Positions 48,734 through 59,911 of a stretch of 64,000 bases of DNA are shown here, one piece after another. This DNA is from Cyathus striatus. Its lineage: Eukaryota; Basidiomycota; Agaricomycetes; Agaricales; Nidulariaceae. The position numbers and the translations under genes are program-made. How positions within the stretch are numbered: position 1 is the first letter of the stretch; each line of letters opens with the position of its first letter. The notes below the pieces were generated by a model that had not been told where the DNA came from, searched no databases, and saw nothing but the letters and a program-made list of their open reading frames with translations. The DNA is taken from contig JAOVFP010000002.1 in NCBI GenBank assembly GCA_025738555.1, positions 6,200,001-6,264,000 on the forward strand, in the 5' to 3' direction.

Positions 48734-49810
48734 ATGCCTCCTTTCAATCAGAAAACCACTGTTCAAGAAGTCACAGCTGCCTTCCCAGGTTTCATAGAGG
48801 GACATACCTTGTCACTGGTGCAACTAGTAGTCTTGGATTCGAGTTCATTGCTCCATGAGGGGCTGGAACTGCCATTCTCACTGGATGCTCCACTGAGAAG
48901 TATGACATATTTCATTTATCTACAACTTCAATTAGTTGATGTATCCATTCTAAATAGATTGGCCAGAAAATTCAATGAAGTGATATCTGTCGCCAACTCT
49001 AAGATGACAATCAAGTCCCTCCTATTGGACTGGAGTCTCAGGATTCCATATGTCATGCTGCTGAACAAATTACTTCTGGGGTATTGGGTATTCCTAAGGT
49101 TGATGCCTTGCTCAACAACACAGGGATTATGTGTGTTCCATACAAAGAAATTGATGGTTGTGAGAGCCAGTTCTTCTGGTAGGATACCATATCACCCATC
49201 ATATTTTTTAATACTAAACCAGCTTTTAGAAATCACATAAGCCTTTTCCTATTCACCAACCTAATTCTTTCATATATCTCCTCACCAGAGGGGTGCATTA
49301 TTAATACCACTTCATGCATGGATGGCTGGTATACAATAAATGGCAAGCATATGGACAATCAAAGACGGCAAATATCTTGTTTGGGATAGGATTAACCAAG
49401 AGGCTTAAGGACAAGAGAATTGAAAGCTTTGCAGTTCATCCTGGCATGTGAGTATTTCAATGTATATAATCTCCATGACCCTAACATGTATTTTGTGACC
49501 TAGAATTATGACTAATTTAGGGGACCACCTAGACTTGGCCATGGAAGGTTTGCAAAGGATGAAAGCTGGAAAGATCAAATTATTGTTAGTATTCCATTCA
49601 TATTTATTTTGATAAACTCACAGTTTGTTGTAGTCCCTGGATCAAGGTATTGCAATGTACATGTATGCAGCTGCCTCCCCAGAGTTGAAAGGAAAGGGGG
49701 GAGTCTACCTCACAGAGAGTCAGGTCAAGGATACAACATGACCTATGATTGAAGAAGATGCAGATTAATTGTGGGAGCTATTGAATAGCATTTTAGGAAC
49801 AAACTTCTAA
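48734..49810 (+). pseudogene. Short-chain dehydrogenase/reductase, array copy D (decayed)
   Basis: The full gene can be followed from ATG 48734 (MPPFNQKTTVQEVTAAFPGF) to TAA 49808-49810 at copy-B-like spacing, but it is heavily damaged. The cofactor motif region is shifted and altered, the NNAG loop reads as a changed frame, and the segment between the SPxG codons and the active site is shortened by about 40 bp (TTCATGCATGGATGG directly follows ACCACTT). A TGA replaces Arg and a TAA follows near the C-terminus. Most changes relative to copy B are CG to TG or CA, like those in the neighbouring retrotransposon. A TATAAAAG at 48677 remains 57 bp before the start. It lies 230 bp from the 3' LTR. 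Confidence 0.85.
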
Positions 49811-51788
49811 AGATATGAGACAATCACATAGTTGTTATTGTACATAAATAGCAACACAACCACAGTGTATGCCCTTTCGCATATTCCAAATACAGATGCT
49901 CATAGCTCTGATTCATTGCATAATTTCTTCAAAAAGGCCAGAGGTGCAAGAAACTGTATTACAAATTGAGAAAAGTGTGGGTTGTGTATAACAACTCCGT
50001 ATGTAAACAGTATATCACTCAGAACCAAGTTATGTTATGCATGGGATATTTCTGAACTGAACAAGGTGTTTGTTGCCTCTTGGCCTGAATCTCACTATGT
50101 TCTAAACCAATGGCCTTCAAATGGTGCCATTAACTTGAAGACGTACATATGTGAGGGTTTTTGTCTCAGTTGCTAAGCTGGATTAGTACGTAAGGCTGCG
50201 ATAGGCATTCATTTACAGGCTCAGAATAAATTAAGTACATACATACTGATGATACATACTGTAAGTAAAATGAGCTGATTAACATTTTGTCCAGCCTCTG
50301 TTCATTCCCTATAATCCGACCAGTGTAAAAGATTTTATGAATTCTTCAGGTTGTTCACTAATGTTTCATGCCTAACCTGCTATTTTTAGCTTGTGATGTG
50401 ACGTGTTTCCTCAGCCTGAATGAACACACACTCTGAGCTGAATTTTAATGCTACCTAGCCTTGTATAGTGTTACATACCAATTCTCTTCCTGCTTAGAAG
50501 TGGTTGTGAAGGCACCCAGAGGGTGCGGGAAAACTATAATGGAAACCCGAAGTGAGTACGGGTACGGGAACAGGAGCAGGAGTGCAGAAGTGAACCATGG
50601 CTTCAGTGTATGTGCTGCACTGCCTGGATATCCCCAGGGAATGGTTCGTATTTCACAACAGACAATATTCAATATAAGGAAATGTTCCAGAGTATGCAGG
50701 GGGCTTCGCCCCTACACTAGGCAGTGGGAGAGAAACCTGAAGGAAAACCCAGAGTGGGTTTCGGAACTTAGAGTAAGAAGAAAGTGTACAGAATTGATAC
50801 AAATACTGAAGACTACCTAGTACATTTGACAGAATACTATGTGTAAGTAAATGAAATAAAGACTGGGCAAAGAGGAGTAGCAGCGCAAATGACGTGCTCA
50901 GAATGAAGAATAAGAAACTAAACCACATTGCCCATAATGAAACATACAAGTGAGAATGGAAGAGAGGAGTAATGGTATAATGACACAGTGAGGTTGTCAT
51001 AAGAGAAACTAAGTATCTGGGATACCTGATAGAAAACCCAATGGGTTCCGAGTATGTTCCCGGGCAGGAACGTCAGGAAGTGTAAACCCGAAGTGGGTAC
51101 ATTCCGGGAATGGTCCGGGTATGTTGGAAGGTCACATGGGAATGTCGGCATGATGTATCCGGACACAGATATAACATATAGTGGGATTAAGTTGCGTGTA
51201 CACAAGCCTAATTCCATGCAAAATAATTTCAAGCCCACAGCAGATCTGCAGGTAAGTATTAACATTTGCATGAGAGTACTGTATGAATCAAATCAATTCG
51301 GCAGTCATGACATGCATTACACACCTCTCCAAAATGCTGAAATTTGGCACTTGTCATGCATTAAAATCGTCAGTGCCGAAAGATTTTTTTGTTGCATAAT
51401 TAGTGCCTACCAAGCATCCAAAATTTTTGTCTTGAGAGCAGTTTGAATCATCCATCAGTTCTGTCACTTTTTCCCAGTGATTTGTCATTTTTACACTACT
51501 AACTAATAGCCTACGAAGTCTTAACAAGTTTTGAAATAATAATGTATACAATACAAATAATTTTTGGACAAGGTTAAATATGAGGGTGCCAAATTTTTGG
51601 GAGTGTCATGCTGAGATTTCAAAGTGCCAAAAGCTTTTGATGGTTGAGCCTGTCATGCACCAAGAGGGGTGCTGAACTGATTTGATTGGTACAGTAACAG
51701 CCCCATCTACACTGGAACTGACAAGGTATAAAAGCAGGCAGTGTAGCAGCTATGAGTGAGTATCAACCTCAATAACAAACCACCTAAG
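49811..51788. other. 2-kb spacer between SDR copies D and E
   Basis: No gene is recognised. A segment near 50,310-50,340 (CCAGTGTAAAAGATTTTATGA) matches one near 48,535-48,558 just right of the retrotransposon, so flanking DNA was duplicated too. Two patches (50.51-50.60 and 51.04-51.13 kb) are unusually rich in CCCGAAGTGNGTAC and GGGTACGGG-type words. They look like a separate GC-rich repeat, which I cannot name. A TATAAAAG at 51727-51734 precedes copy E. Confidence 0.5.
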
Positions 51789-53072
51789 ATGCCTACTTTT
51801 AATCAACAAACTACAATCCAGGACATTGTAGCAGCTTACCCAGGCTTTATTGAGGGATGCACTTTCCTTATTACCAGTGCAATGAACAGTCTCAGGTTCG
51901 CATTTGCAAAGTTCGTTGCTCAGCAAGGAGCTGGAACTGTCGTTCTTACTGGGCGTTCTGAAGAGAAGTTTGTAATTTTTCTTTGCATGATATCCAAACT
52001 GCTCACTAATTTATATCTCCTTAGATTGACCAAAAGGGTAGATGAAGTAAAGTCTGCTGCAAACACCAAGACAATTGTTAAGTCCCTTCTGTTGGACTTA
52101 GAATCTCAGGATTCAATACATTGTGCAGCCAAACAAATAACCTTGGGAGCTTTAGCTATTCCTACAATTGACATTTTGCTCAACAACGCTGGTATTATGG
52201 CTGTCCCTTATAAGGAGATAGATGGCTGCGAAAGCCAATTTTTCTGGTAATGCCTATCACATCTTCATGGTATCTAAAAATCCTAACAGTCTTTTAGCAA
52301 CTACATAAGTCATTTTCTGTTCACAAACCTTATTCTTTCACATATCGCCTCCCCTGGGGGGCATGTCATCAATACCACTTCTGGTGGACATTTCTTCAGC
52401 CATGTGAGATTCAAGGATCACCACTTCATGCACAGATGGCTTGTATATAATAAATGGCAAGGATACAGGCAGTCTAAAACTGCAAATATCTTGTTCAGAA
52501 TAGGGTTAACCAAGAGGCTCAAACACAAGGATATTGAGAGTTTTGCTGTCCACCCTGGTGTGCAGTACTTTCCACACACCCACCTATACACATGTACTCC
52601 ATGTGTAGTACACATTTCCATGTGAAGTCCACATGGAATCCACATATCTGGAAAAAGTACACATGGATTCCACCTTTCTTATAACTTGATGAAAATAACA
52701 GTTGAAAGGTGTACTTAAGATGTACTTCATGTGTACTTTTCTAAGTGGATTCCATGTGGACTACACATGGAGTGCTTGTTGTTGTCCTGCCATACCCACC
52801 CTCCATGCTTGTTGTTTCCCACCTTTCCCACTCTCCATGCACATTGTTCCCTCCTGTTCCCACCCTCCATGCATGTTATTCCTTGCTATCCCCACTCTCC
52901 ATGTGTGTTGTTCCTCCCTGTTTCTGCCCTCCACAGGCATTGTTCCTCCCTGTTCCTGCCCTCCATGCATATTGTTTCTTGCTATTCCCACCCTTCATAT
53001 GTGTCATTGCCCTCTGTTCCCACTGTCCATGTATATCATTTCTTGCCATTCTTGAAGTTATTGCAGTTGTCA

Positions 53073-53581
53073 CACTTGTCACATGTTATCATGCTTGTCA
53101 CATGTTATCATGCTTGTCACATGTTATCATGCTTGTCACATGTTATCATGCTTGTCACATGTTATCATGCTTGTCACATGTTATCATGCTTGTCACATGT
53201 TATCATGCTTGTCACATGTTATCATGCTTGTCACATGTTATCATGCTTGTCACATGTTATCATGCTTGTCACATGTTATCATGCTTGTCACATGTTATCA
53301 TGCTTGTCACATGTTATCATGCTTGTCACATGTTATCATGCTTGTCACATGTTATCATGCTTGTCACATGTTATCATGCTTGTCACATGTTATCATGCTT
53401 GTCACATGTTATCATGCTTGTCACATGTTATCATGCTTGTCACATGTTATCATGCTTGTCACATGTTATCATGCTTGTCACATGTTATCATGCTTGTCAC
53501 ATGTTATCATGCTTGTCACATGTTATCATGCTTGTCACATGTTATCATGCTTGTCACATGTTATCATGCTTGTCACATGTT
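53073..53581. repeat. 19-bp minisatellite I, about 27 copies
   Basis: The unit TTATCATGCTTGTCACATG is repeated about 27 times with virtually no variation. Because 19 is not a multiple of three and the unit has no stop in one orientation, open frames run through it in all plus-strand frames; these are not genes. Confidence 0.97.
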
Positions 53582-53600
53582 GTCACACTTGTCACACGTG

Positions 53601-53750
53601 TCACACAGTGTCACACTTGATGCATGGTGTCACACTTGATGCATGGTGTCACACTTGATGCATGGTGTCACACTTGATGCATGGTGTCACACTTGATGCA
53701 TGGTGTCACACTTGATGCATGGTGTCACACTTGATGCATGGTGTCACACT
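53601..53750. repeat. 19-bp minisatellite II, about 7 copies
   Basis: The unit TGTCACACTTGATGCATGG is repeated about seven times. It has the same period as minisatellite I and shares the TTG/TCACA words, suggesting a common ancestor. Confidence 0.93.
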
Positions 53751-54767
53751 TAACACACTCAACATATAATGTCACACTTGACCCATGGTATCACACACTT
53801 GACATATAGTGTCACACTCAATACATAGTGTCAATACAGTGTTACACTCAATGCACACTTGTCACACTTAATGTGTACTTGTCACACTCAATACACATTT
53901 GTCACATGTAATGCACAGTGTCACACATGTCTTGTCATGTCACAGTTGTCACACTTATTGTAGCTATCACATTTGTCCCCTGTCACAGTGTGTGACAACT
54001 GTGACAATGTGATGACTGTGGGAAAAGTGTCATAACTACAAGTGTGACATTGTGACAATCCTTTGTGTCATTATGCTAAAACATTCATTTTTGTTGTGGT
54101 AGTGGTGAGTAAGTGTATTATAAGTAACTACAATGTGTAGTGTACAAGTGTAACTAGTTCATGTGTATTCCTTGTGAACTTCACTTTGCAATTCCATGTG
54201 AAATTTTGATATTTCACCCCTACATGTGCACTACATGTGTACTTCATGTGTACAAAATTCGCAAATTTGAATGGAAATTTGCTGATTTGAATACATTTGA
54301 GGTGGAGTGTAGTACACATGAACAGGTGGAATTCATGTGTATTCCACGTGTAACAGGGGGCGAGCATAAAGTCCTCCTGGCGTGTAAGCATTGTCCCATT
54401 CGTTAACATGCTTATCAAGACATTCACACATGTTGGACACGTAAAGAATCATGACCGATATAGGAAACCACCTTGACTTGGTTGAGGAAGGACTTGTAAA
54501 TAAAGATGGGAGCAATAATCATATTGAGACATTTCTTGTTCGTATTGTTATTCCTATTATTTTTGACCAAACCTCACCCCTTTTTTGTAGTCTATGGACC
54601 AAGGTATCGCAACGTACATGTACGCAGCTGCCGCTCCCGAGTTGAAAGGAAAGGGAGGGGCATACCTCACGGAGAGCCAGATAAAGGATCCAGTTAGGCC
54701 AATGACCGGGGAGGATGCGGACAAACTGTGGGAATTGTCGAACAGCATCCTGGGGACGAAATTTTAA

Positions 54768-55506
54768 GGGTAGGAGTCAGTACGTGATAAATATCAGATA
54801 GAAATCAGTTTCATTACTGCGAACCTCTTTCGAGTTACTAGCGTTGCATGCAGTGGTTAGAATGAAGTATACAAGTTCCATTCGAATTGATTGCGATTTT
54901 TGTAGCGACTCACGAGTCACTGTATGTCATCTGGGGGCGGCTTGAATTTTTGAAATCGATAAGTAAGGATCCTCAAAGACAATTATCCACAGTCCAAGTT
55001 CTGACTTTGAAAACACTACATATTCCGCGCGCCACAGCCAAGGTCCAGGCGGGATGCTGCGAGTTGGCTCTGTTGCCCGCGAGACTTAATCAATGATTAG
55101 TCTTAGCGTTTCTTAGCGAGGGCCTGAGAGAGACTGCTGGGGTGTCCTCCAGTCGGCCATCTGGTGGCTGAGGTGGGATGAAAGAGAAGGCCACTTCGGA
55201 GTCAAGTTAGGGCACACATCGTTTATGGACAATTCAAGTTGCTCGTGCGTCGTGCGCGTAATCGGTCCGTAATGGTTTTCCGATTTGTGTACGAACAGTA
55301 AAGAGGTACATACAAACTTGTCTATCGTACTCAAATCATACGCAAATGCATACATACAGTTTCCATTGTACATACATATATTAGAGACGCATTCATTCTT
55401 CCAAGATCCCCATGATGTACGATCTCAACAAACATCATTAGCACCATTACGATGTTACGATGGAAGGATGGTGTAGTATATTGCTCATATAGGGCGTCAG
55501 CTGCAT
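54768..55506. other. Tail-to-tail spacer between SDR copies E and F
   Basis: This 739-bp stretch lies between convergent copies E and F. It is CpG-containing and mixed in composition. No gene is seen. Words around 55,095-55,240 (CTTAGCGAGGGCCTGAGAG...GTCAAGTTAGGGCACAC) resemble 57,130-57,235 in the F-G spacer, so flanking DNA was duplicated. Confidence 0.45.
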
Positions 55507-56666
55507 TCAATACTTGGTCCCTAGAATGCTATTAGACAACTCCCATAATCGTTCCGTATCTTCATCGGTCATTGGGAATTCCGTGTCCTTTATTTGGCTC
55601 TCTGTTAGATACGCCCCACCTTTCCCGTCCAATTCAGGTGAGAGAGCCGCATAGAGGTACGTTGCGACGCCCTGGTCAAATGTCTGAAATATGTTTTAAT
55701 CACCAGAAAATGTAGAGATCGAAAGATTAATTGACTCACAACAGTGGGAAACTTCCATTTTCCATTTCCATCTTTAAACCCCTCTGCAATGAAGTCCAAA
55801 TGTTCTCCAAGACCGGTCCCTTCAATACTGCATTGGGAAAAGAAAATAGTAAGTATTTAGTCCAGGAAGGTCGGAAGAGTTTGATGTAGACGTACGTCCC
55901 GGGATGAACTGAATAACTTTGTATCCCTTTCGTCTCGCTAAACCTCTTATTTAGTCCTATAGCAAAGAGGATGTTGGCCGTCTTTGCTTGTCCGTATCCT
56001 TCCCATTTGTTATATACTTCTCCATCTTTGAAGTTGATATCGTCAAAACGAACAGGACTTCTCCGGTGTCCAAGGGATGTGACGCTGATAATACGTCCAC
56101 CAGGGATTTGATGTGCGACAGTATTAGATTCGTAAAGAGGAAGTGACTTAGGTGGTTGCTGGAGTGATCTCAAATAAACGTTTCATTAGAATCACTGAAG
56201 AATTTGTGGCTTACCAAAAGAATTGGCTTTCATAACCGTCAATTTTCTTGTATGGTACCGCCATTATGCCAGCGTTATTAAGCAGAACGTCGATCTTGGG
56301 AATCCCAAGCTCTCCAGAAGTGATTTGCTTTGCAGCATGACGCACAGAGTCTTGGGATTCGAGGTTGAGGAAAAGAGTTTTGATTGTGGTATTTGGGCTA
56401 GCTGTCGATTTTACCTCTTCGAATGCCTTCTTCAGTCTACAAAAAAGTCAATTATTCGTGGACGATGTTCTATATGCAACAACATACTTCTCTTCTGATC
56501 GTCCGGTAATCACAACAGTCCCGACACCTTGCTGGGCAATGAACTTCGCGAAATGGAGTCCAAGGCCAGTAGTTGCTCCAGTAATAAGATAAGTGCGTCC
56601 CTCGATAGCACCTGGGTAAGCAGCGGCAATCTCTTGGATGGTTGTCTCACGGTTGAATGTGGGCAT
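55507..56666 (-). pseudogene. Short-chain dehydrogenase/reductase, array copy F (one-base frameshift)
   Basis: The copy is very close to G but inverted. Exon 1 begins MPTFNRETTIQEIAAAYPGA with TGATTGLGLHFAKF. Exon 2 ends KIDGYESQFFW. Exon 3 has RIISVTSLGH and YGQAKTANILFA. The last exon ends at TGA 55507-55509. All GT-AG sites are kept. In exon 3 the SPGG codons read AAATCCCTGGTGGACG, one C shorter than the AAATCCCCTGGAGGACG of copies G and H (near 56,106). The lesion is at the same place as in copy B, in a C-run. Either both are sequence errors or the site is prone to slippage. Apart from this the gene is intact. Confidence 0.85.
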
Positions 56667-56915
56667 TGTGCTAAGGCTGGTTCTTAACTTTATTATCTCG
56701 AGCTGATTTTATATATTTGGAACAAAGTAGGTGAGACGATTTCTGAGTTTAAAACTCGTGAGATGCGTACCCATGCTCCAGCGGATGTCGCAATCGAGAC
56801 GATTCTACATAGTAAGTTGTGACCACCGGAAGGGCTTCCATGCAGCTATAAATAGCGACGAGGGATTATCGATTAGTAGTACCAAGACGTTGAATCAGAG
56901 AAGAGACTCGAAGTT
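56667..56915 (-). repeat. Inverted-repeat arm: promoter of SDR copy F
   Basis: This is the mirror image of the sequence upstream of copy G. Shared words include CCACCGGAAGGGCTTCCATG (56,832 region), GCGACGAGGGATTATCGATT and CAGCCTTAGCACAATGCCC. It contains TATATAAAA on the minus strand near 56,709-56,717. Confidence 0.85.
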
Positions 56916-57559
56916 GGACAATGGGAGAGAGAGAACAAAGATACGGCAGGCTGAAGGCCACTGGAAGGTTTTCAGTGGTACTATACTGGTTTTTGTTGAA
57001 GTAGACCAAAGAAGTCAAGTTCCGACACACTCAGACATATTCTGTGCGCAACAGCCTTCAGAATATGGTCCAAGCCGCCAAGCGAGACTTAACTAGCTTA
57101 ATCAGCGATTACTGTAATTTTGACGTTTTTTAGCGAGTGACCCAGAGCTGTGAGAGTGCTGTTGTATCCTCCGGTCGCGATGGCTAAAGTGGGGTGAAGG
57201 AGGAAGTGGTTGGAGTCAAGTTAAGGCACACGGAGTCGTTTGTGCAAATGTTAGTGTCACGGTCGTGATAGCGTGATCGTTTACGAACAGTAAATAAGTA
57301 CAAACTTGTCTATGGTAACTTGCCAAATCGTAACCTCAACTTGACGGTTGACCTCAACGCTTATGAAAGCCCGTTTGAAGTATTCCGGCCCAGGTGCATC
57401 ATTTTCTGTTAGCGAGCACCCAAAATTTAACATGTCGACCTCTAGCTTTCAACTGACCCCTCTGGCTCCGACTGTAATTTACTTAGTACCGTTGACATTG
57501 AACGTCTCAAGGCCAAGTTCAACTTTAGTCTTCTAGTAACTAGTAACTAGTGGCTTGCC

Positions 57560-57967
57560 CTCACAGTTAAGTACCTTTCTCTCTCTCCTAAATTTGAGTC
57601 TCTTCTCCGAGTCCGAGTCTTGATATAGACTTTGTCGAACGTGGAAAGTTCTACAGTCTACAATGTGTAATTTGTTCAAGAAGTTCTAGAATTTGACGTT
57701 GACCCGTTCGTGATTAATATCAATCGGAACCTTATGTATCTTACAAATGAATGGATAATTGACGCTAATCGATAATCCCTCGCCACTATTTATAACTGCA
57801 TGGAAGCCCTTCCGGTGGCCACTACTACTAAGTCATTTCGATTGCGACATCTGCTGGAACACGGGTTTAACGTTTAAACTTAGAAATCGACTCACCTAAT
57901 TACATCACCTGTTCAAAACGTATAAAGTCAGCTTGAGATAATGAAGCTAAGAACCAGCCTTAGCACA
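57560..57967 (+). repeat. Inverted-repeat arm: promoter of SDR copy G
   Basis: This is the counterpart of the F promoter in reverse orientation, with the clear match from about 57,763 onward and a weaker match (GAGTCTCTTCTC) near 57,598 after an extra segment of about 130 bp. TATAAA at 57921-57926 lies 47 bp before the G start. Confidence 0.8.
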
Positions 57968-59125
57968 ATGCCCACATTTAACCAACAGACAACAATCCAA
58001 GAGATTGCCGCTGCCTACCCAGGCGCTATCGAGGGACGCACCTATCTTATTACTGGAGCAACTACTGGTCTTGGACTCCATTTCGCGAAGTTCATTGCAC
58101 AGCAAGGTGCTGGGACTGTTGTGATTACCGGGCGATCAGAAGAGAAGTACGTTATTTTATATGAAACATCGTCCGCGTATAGTTAATCTTCCTGTAGGTT
58201 GGCGAAGGCATTTGAAGAGGTGAAATCAACTGCTAACCCAAATACCACAATCAAAACTCTTTTCCTCAACCTCGAGTCCCAAGACTCTGTGCGTCATGCT
58301 GCAAAGCAGATCACCTCTGGGGAACTTGGTATTCCAAAAATCGACGTTCTGCTTAATAACGCTGGAATTATGGCAGTACCGTACAAGAAAATCGATGGTT
58401 ATGAAAGCCAATTCTTTTGGTATGTCACAAGATTCTTCAGTAATCCTAACAAAACGTTTATTTGAGATCACTCCAGCAACCATATAAGTCACTTTCTCTT
58501 TACGAACCTGATACTCTCACACATCAAATCCCCTGGAGGACGTATTGTCAGCGTCACGTCTTATGGACACCGGCGCAGTCCAGTCCGTTTCGACGATGTC
58601 AATTTCAAGGATGGAGAAGTGTATAATAAATGGGAAGGCTATGGACAGTCAAAGACGGCCAACATTCTCTTTGCCATAGGATTAAACAAGAGGCTGGGCG
58701 AGACAAAAGGGATACAGAGCTATTCTGTCCACCCTGGATCGTACGTATATGTTAGGCTCTTACTTTCCTGCGTTATATATTGATAATACTTGCTTTTGAT
58801 AATATAGTATTGCTGGGACCGGTCTTTCAGATCACCTTGACCTCACTGCTGAGGGGTTTAAAGATGAAAATGGGAATTGGAAGTTTACTATGGTTGTCAG
58901 TATTCTCCTTCGATCTTTGTATTTCCAGTAATTAAAACCGTATTTCAGACATTTGACCAGGGTATCGCAACATATCTCTATGCGGCTCTCTCACCTGAAT
59001 TAGACGGGAAAGGTGGAGCGTACCTGACAGAGAGCCATATCAAGGACACGGAATTCCCAATGACCGACGAAGATGCGGAACGATTATGGGAGTTGTCTAA
59101 TAATATTCTAGGGACCAAATATTGA
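57968..59125 (+). CDS. Short-chain dehydrogenase/reductase, array copy G (intact)
   Basis: This is the reference copy. Exons 57968-58146, 58198-58419, 58477-58740, 58808-58895 and 58949-59125 join in phase to 309 residues, with introns of 51-67 bp. Exon 1 carries TTIQEIAAAYPGAIEGRTYL and the nucleotide-binding TGATTGLG. Exon 2 carries VLLNNAGIMAVPY (NNAG motif). Exon 3 carries NHISHFLFTNLIL, RIVSVTSYGH with the catalytic Ser region, and YGQSKTANILFA (YxxxK). Exon 5 carries LYAALSPELDGKGGAYLTES and ends SNNILGTKY. It is of the retinol dehydrogenase/WWOX type, a soluble NAD(P)-dependent oxidoreductase with unknown substrate. An upstream in-frame ATG at 57941 adds nine residues that other copies lack. 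Confidence 0.93.
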
Positions 59126-59911
59126 ATGTAGTAAACACCCTATGCTAGGTTTAGTTGCATCGCTGAGTATGTACATCTAACTCGCGTCTCTTCACTACAC
59201 CGTTCTCTTCACCGTAACGATGCTATGTTTGTTTTTTCGTGAGGATCTTGCCAGGAAGAATACACGCATTAATGTTTCGATTATATACACGTTATACTTT
59301 TGGAATACCCAAGATGTCCACTTGTTTTCATTTTGAGTTGACCTTGACAAATTTTGCGACGACGGCCTGGCTGAACTTCTGAATAACATCATTTGGTTTA
59401 CGTAGACTTGCCATGAAAGCTGAAGAGATGTACTTATATGACCCGCATGCGGGGAATTAACTGAAAACTTTCAAAGAATATTGCTCAATGCGACCTCAGG
59501 CTCCAAGTGGGTACAGAACCTCAATAAACGTTTGGCTCGTGAACTGGATGAACATAATTATGTTACAGAATAAGTAATACTTAAGTGCAGACTGAGAACG
59601 TGCTGAGAGGCTGTGTCGAGCCCGTGAAAGAGCGCTAGAATTAGGAAGGTCCGACTTTGGCGACCGGGTATGTATCCGCAAACGTGAAATACATCATGAA
59701 ATTTCGGAGGTCCTGCCATCTAACAGCTTTCCCGCAAATCTAAGTGGAACATGTCTCCAGTAAATTCATTTTAATTACTACATCTGTTGGTACATGGTAC
59801 GCATTTCACGAGTTCTTAACTCAGGAACAATAGCCACGCCTAATTATATCACCTGTTCAAAACGTATAAAGTCAGCTTAAGATTTTCAAGTTAAAAATCA
59901 GCCTTAGCACA
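59126..59911. promoter_or_regulatory. Spacer and TATA promoter of SDR copy H
   Basis: The 786-bp spacer ends in a promoter nearly identical to that of copy G: ATCACCTGTTCAAAACGTAT, with TATAAA at 59863-59868, 49 bp before the ATG, and the leader CAGCCTTAGCACAATGCCCA. No gene is seen in the rest. Confidence 0.7.

Larger units (their letters stand above)
52563..54371. repeat. 1.8-kb insertion inside SDR copy E, carrying minisatellites
   Basis: The insertion is defined by alignment to copy B. It is flanked by TCCACCCTGGTGTG (52549-52562) and TCCTCCTGGCGTG (54372-54384), similar 13-14-nt sequences that could be a duplicated target or an alignment overlap. Inside are many repeats of words such as ACATGTGTACT, TCCATGTGGA and CCCACCCTCCATGC, two 19-bp minisatellites, and related diverged TGTCACACTTG units up to about 54.05 kb. 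No protein-coding family is seen. Confidence 0.75.
51789..54767 (+). pseudogene. Short-chain dehydrogenase/reductase, array copy E (split by a 1.8-kb insertion)
   Basis: The left part (51789-52562) has exons 1-3 with MPTFNQQTTIQDIVAAYPGF, but the cofactor motif reads TSAMNSLR instead of TGATNGLG, and the active site reads YRQSK. The HPGV codons at the end of exon 3 are followed by foreign sequence. The rest of the gene resumes at about 54,372 with TCCTCCTGGCGTG and a normal GTAAGC donor. It continues through exon 4 (IGNHLDLVEEGLVNKDG) and exon 5 (DQGIATYMYAAAAPELKGKG) to TAA at 54765-54767. The left part is CpG-depleted, the right part is not. It cannot make a functional protein. Confidence 0.85.

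Noticed and set aside
52731..53658. Long open frames in several frames with a repeating CYHACHMLSCLSH-type sequence
   Set aside because: They are translations of a 19-bp minisatellite without stop codons. The period is not a multiple of three, so every plus-strand frame stays open. No gene structure.
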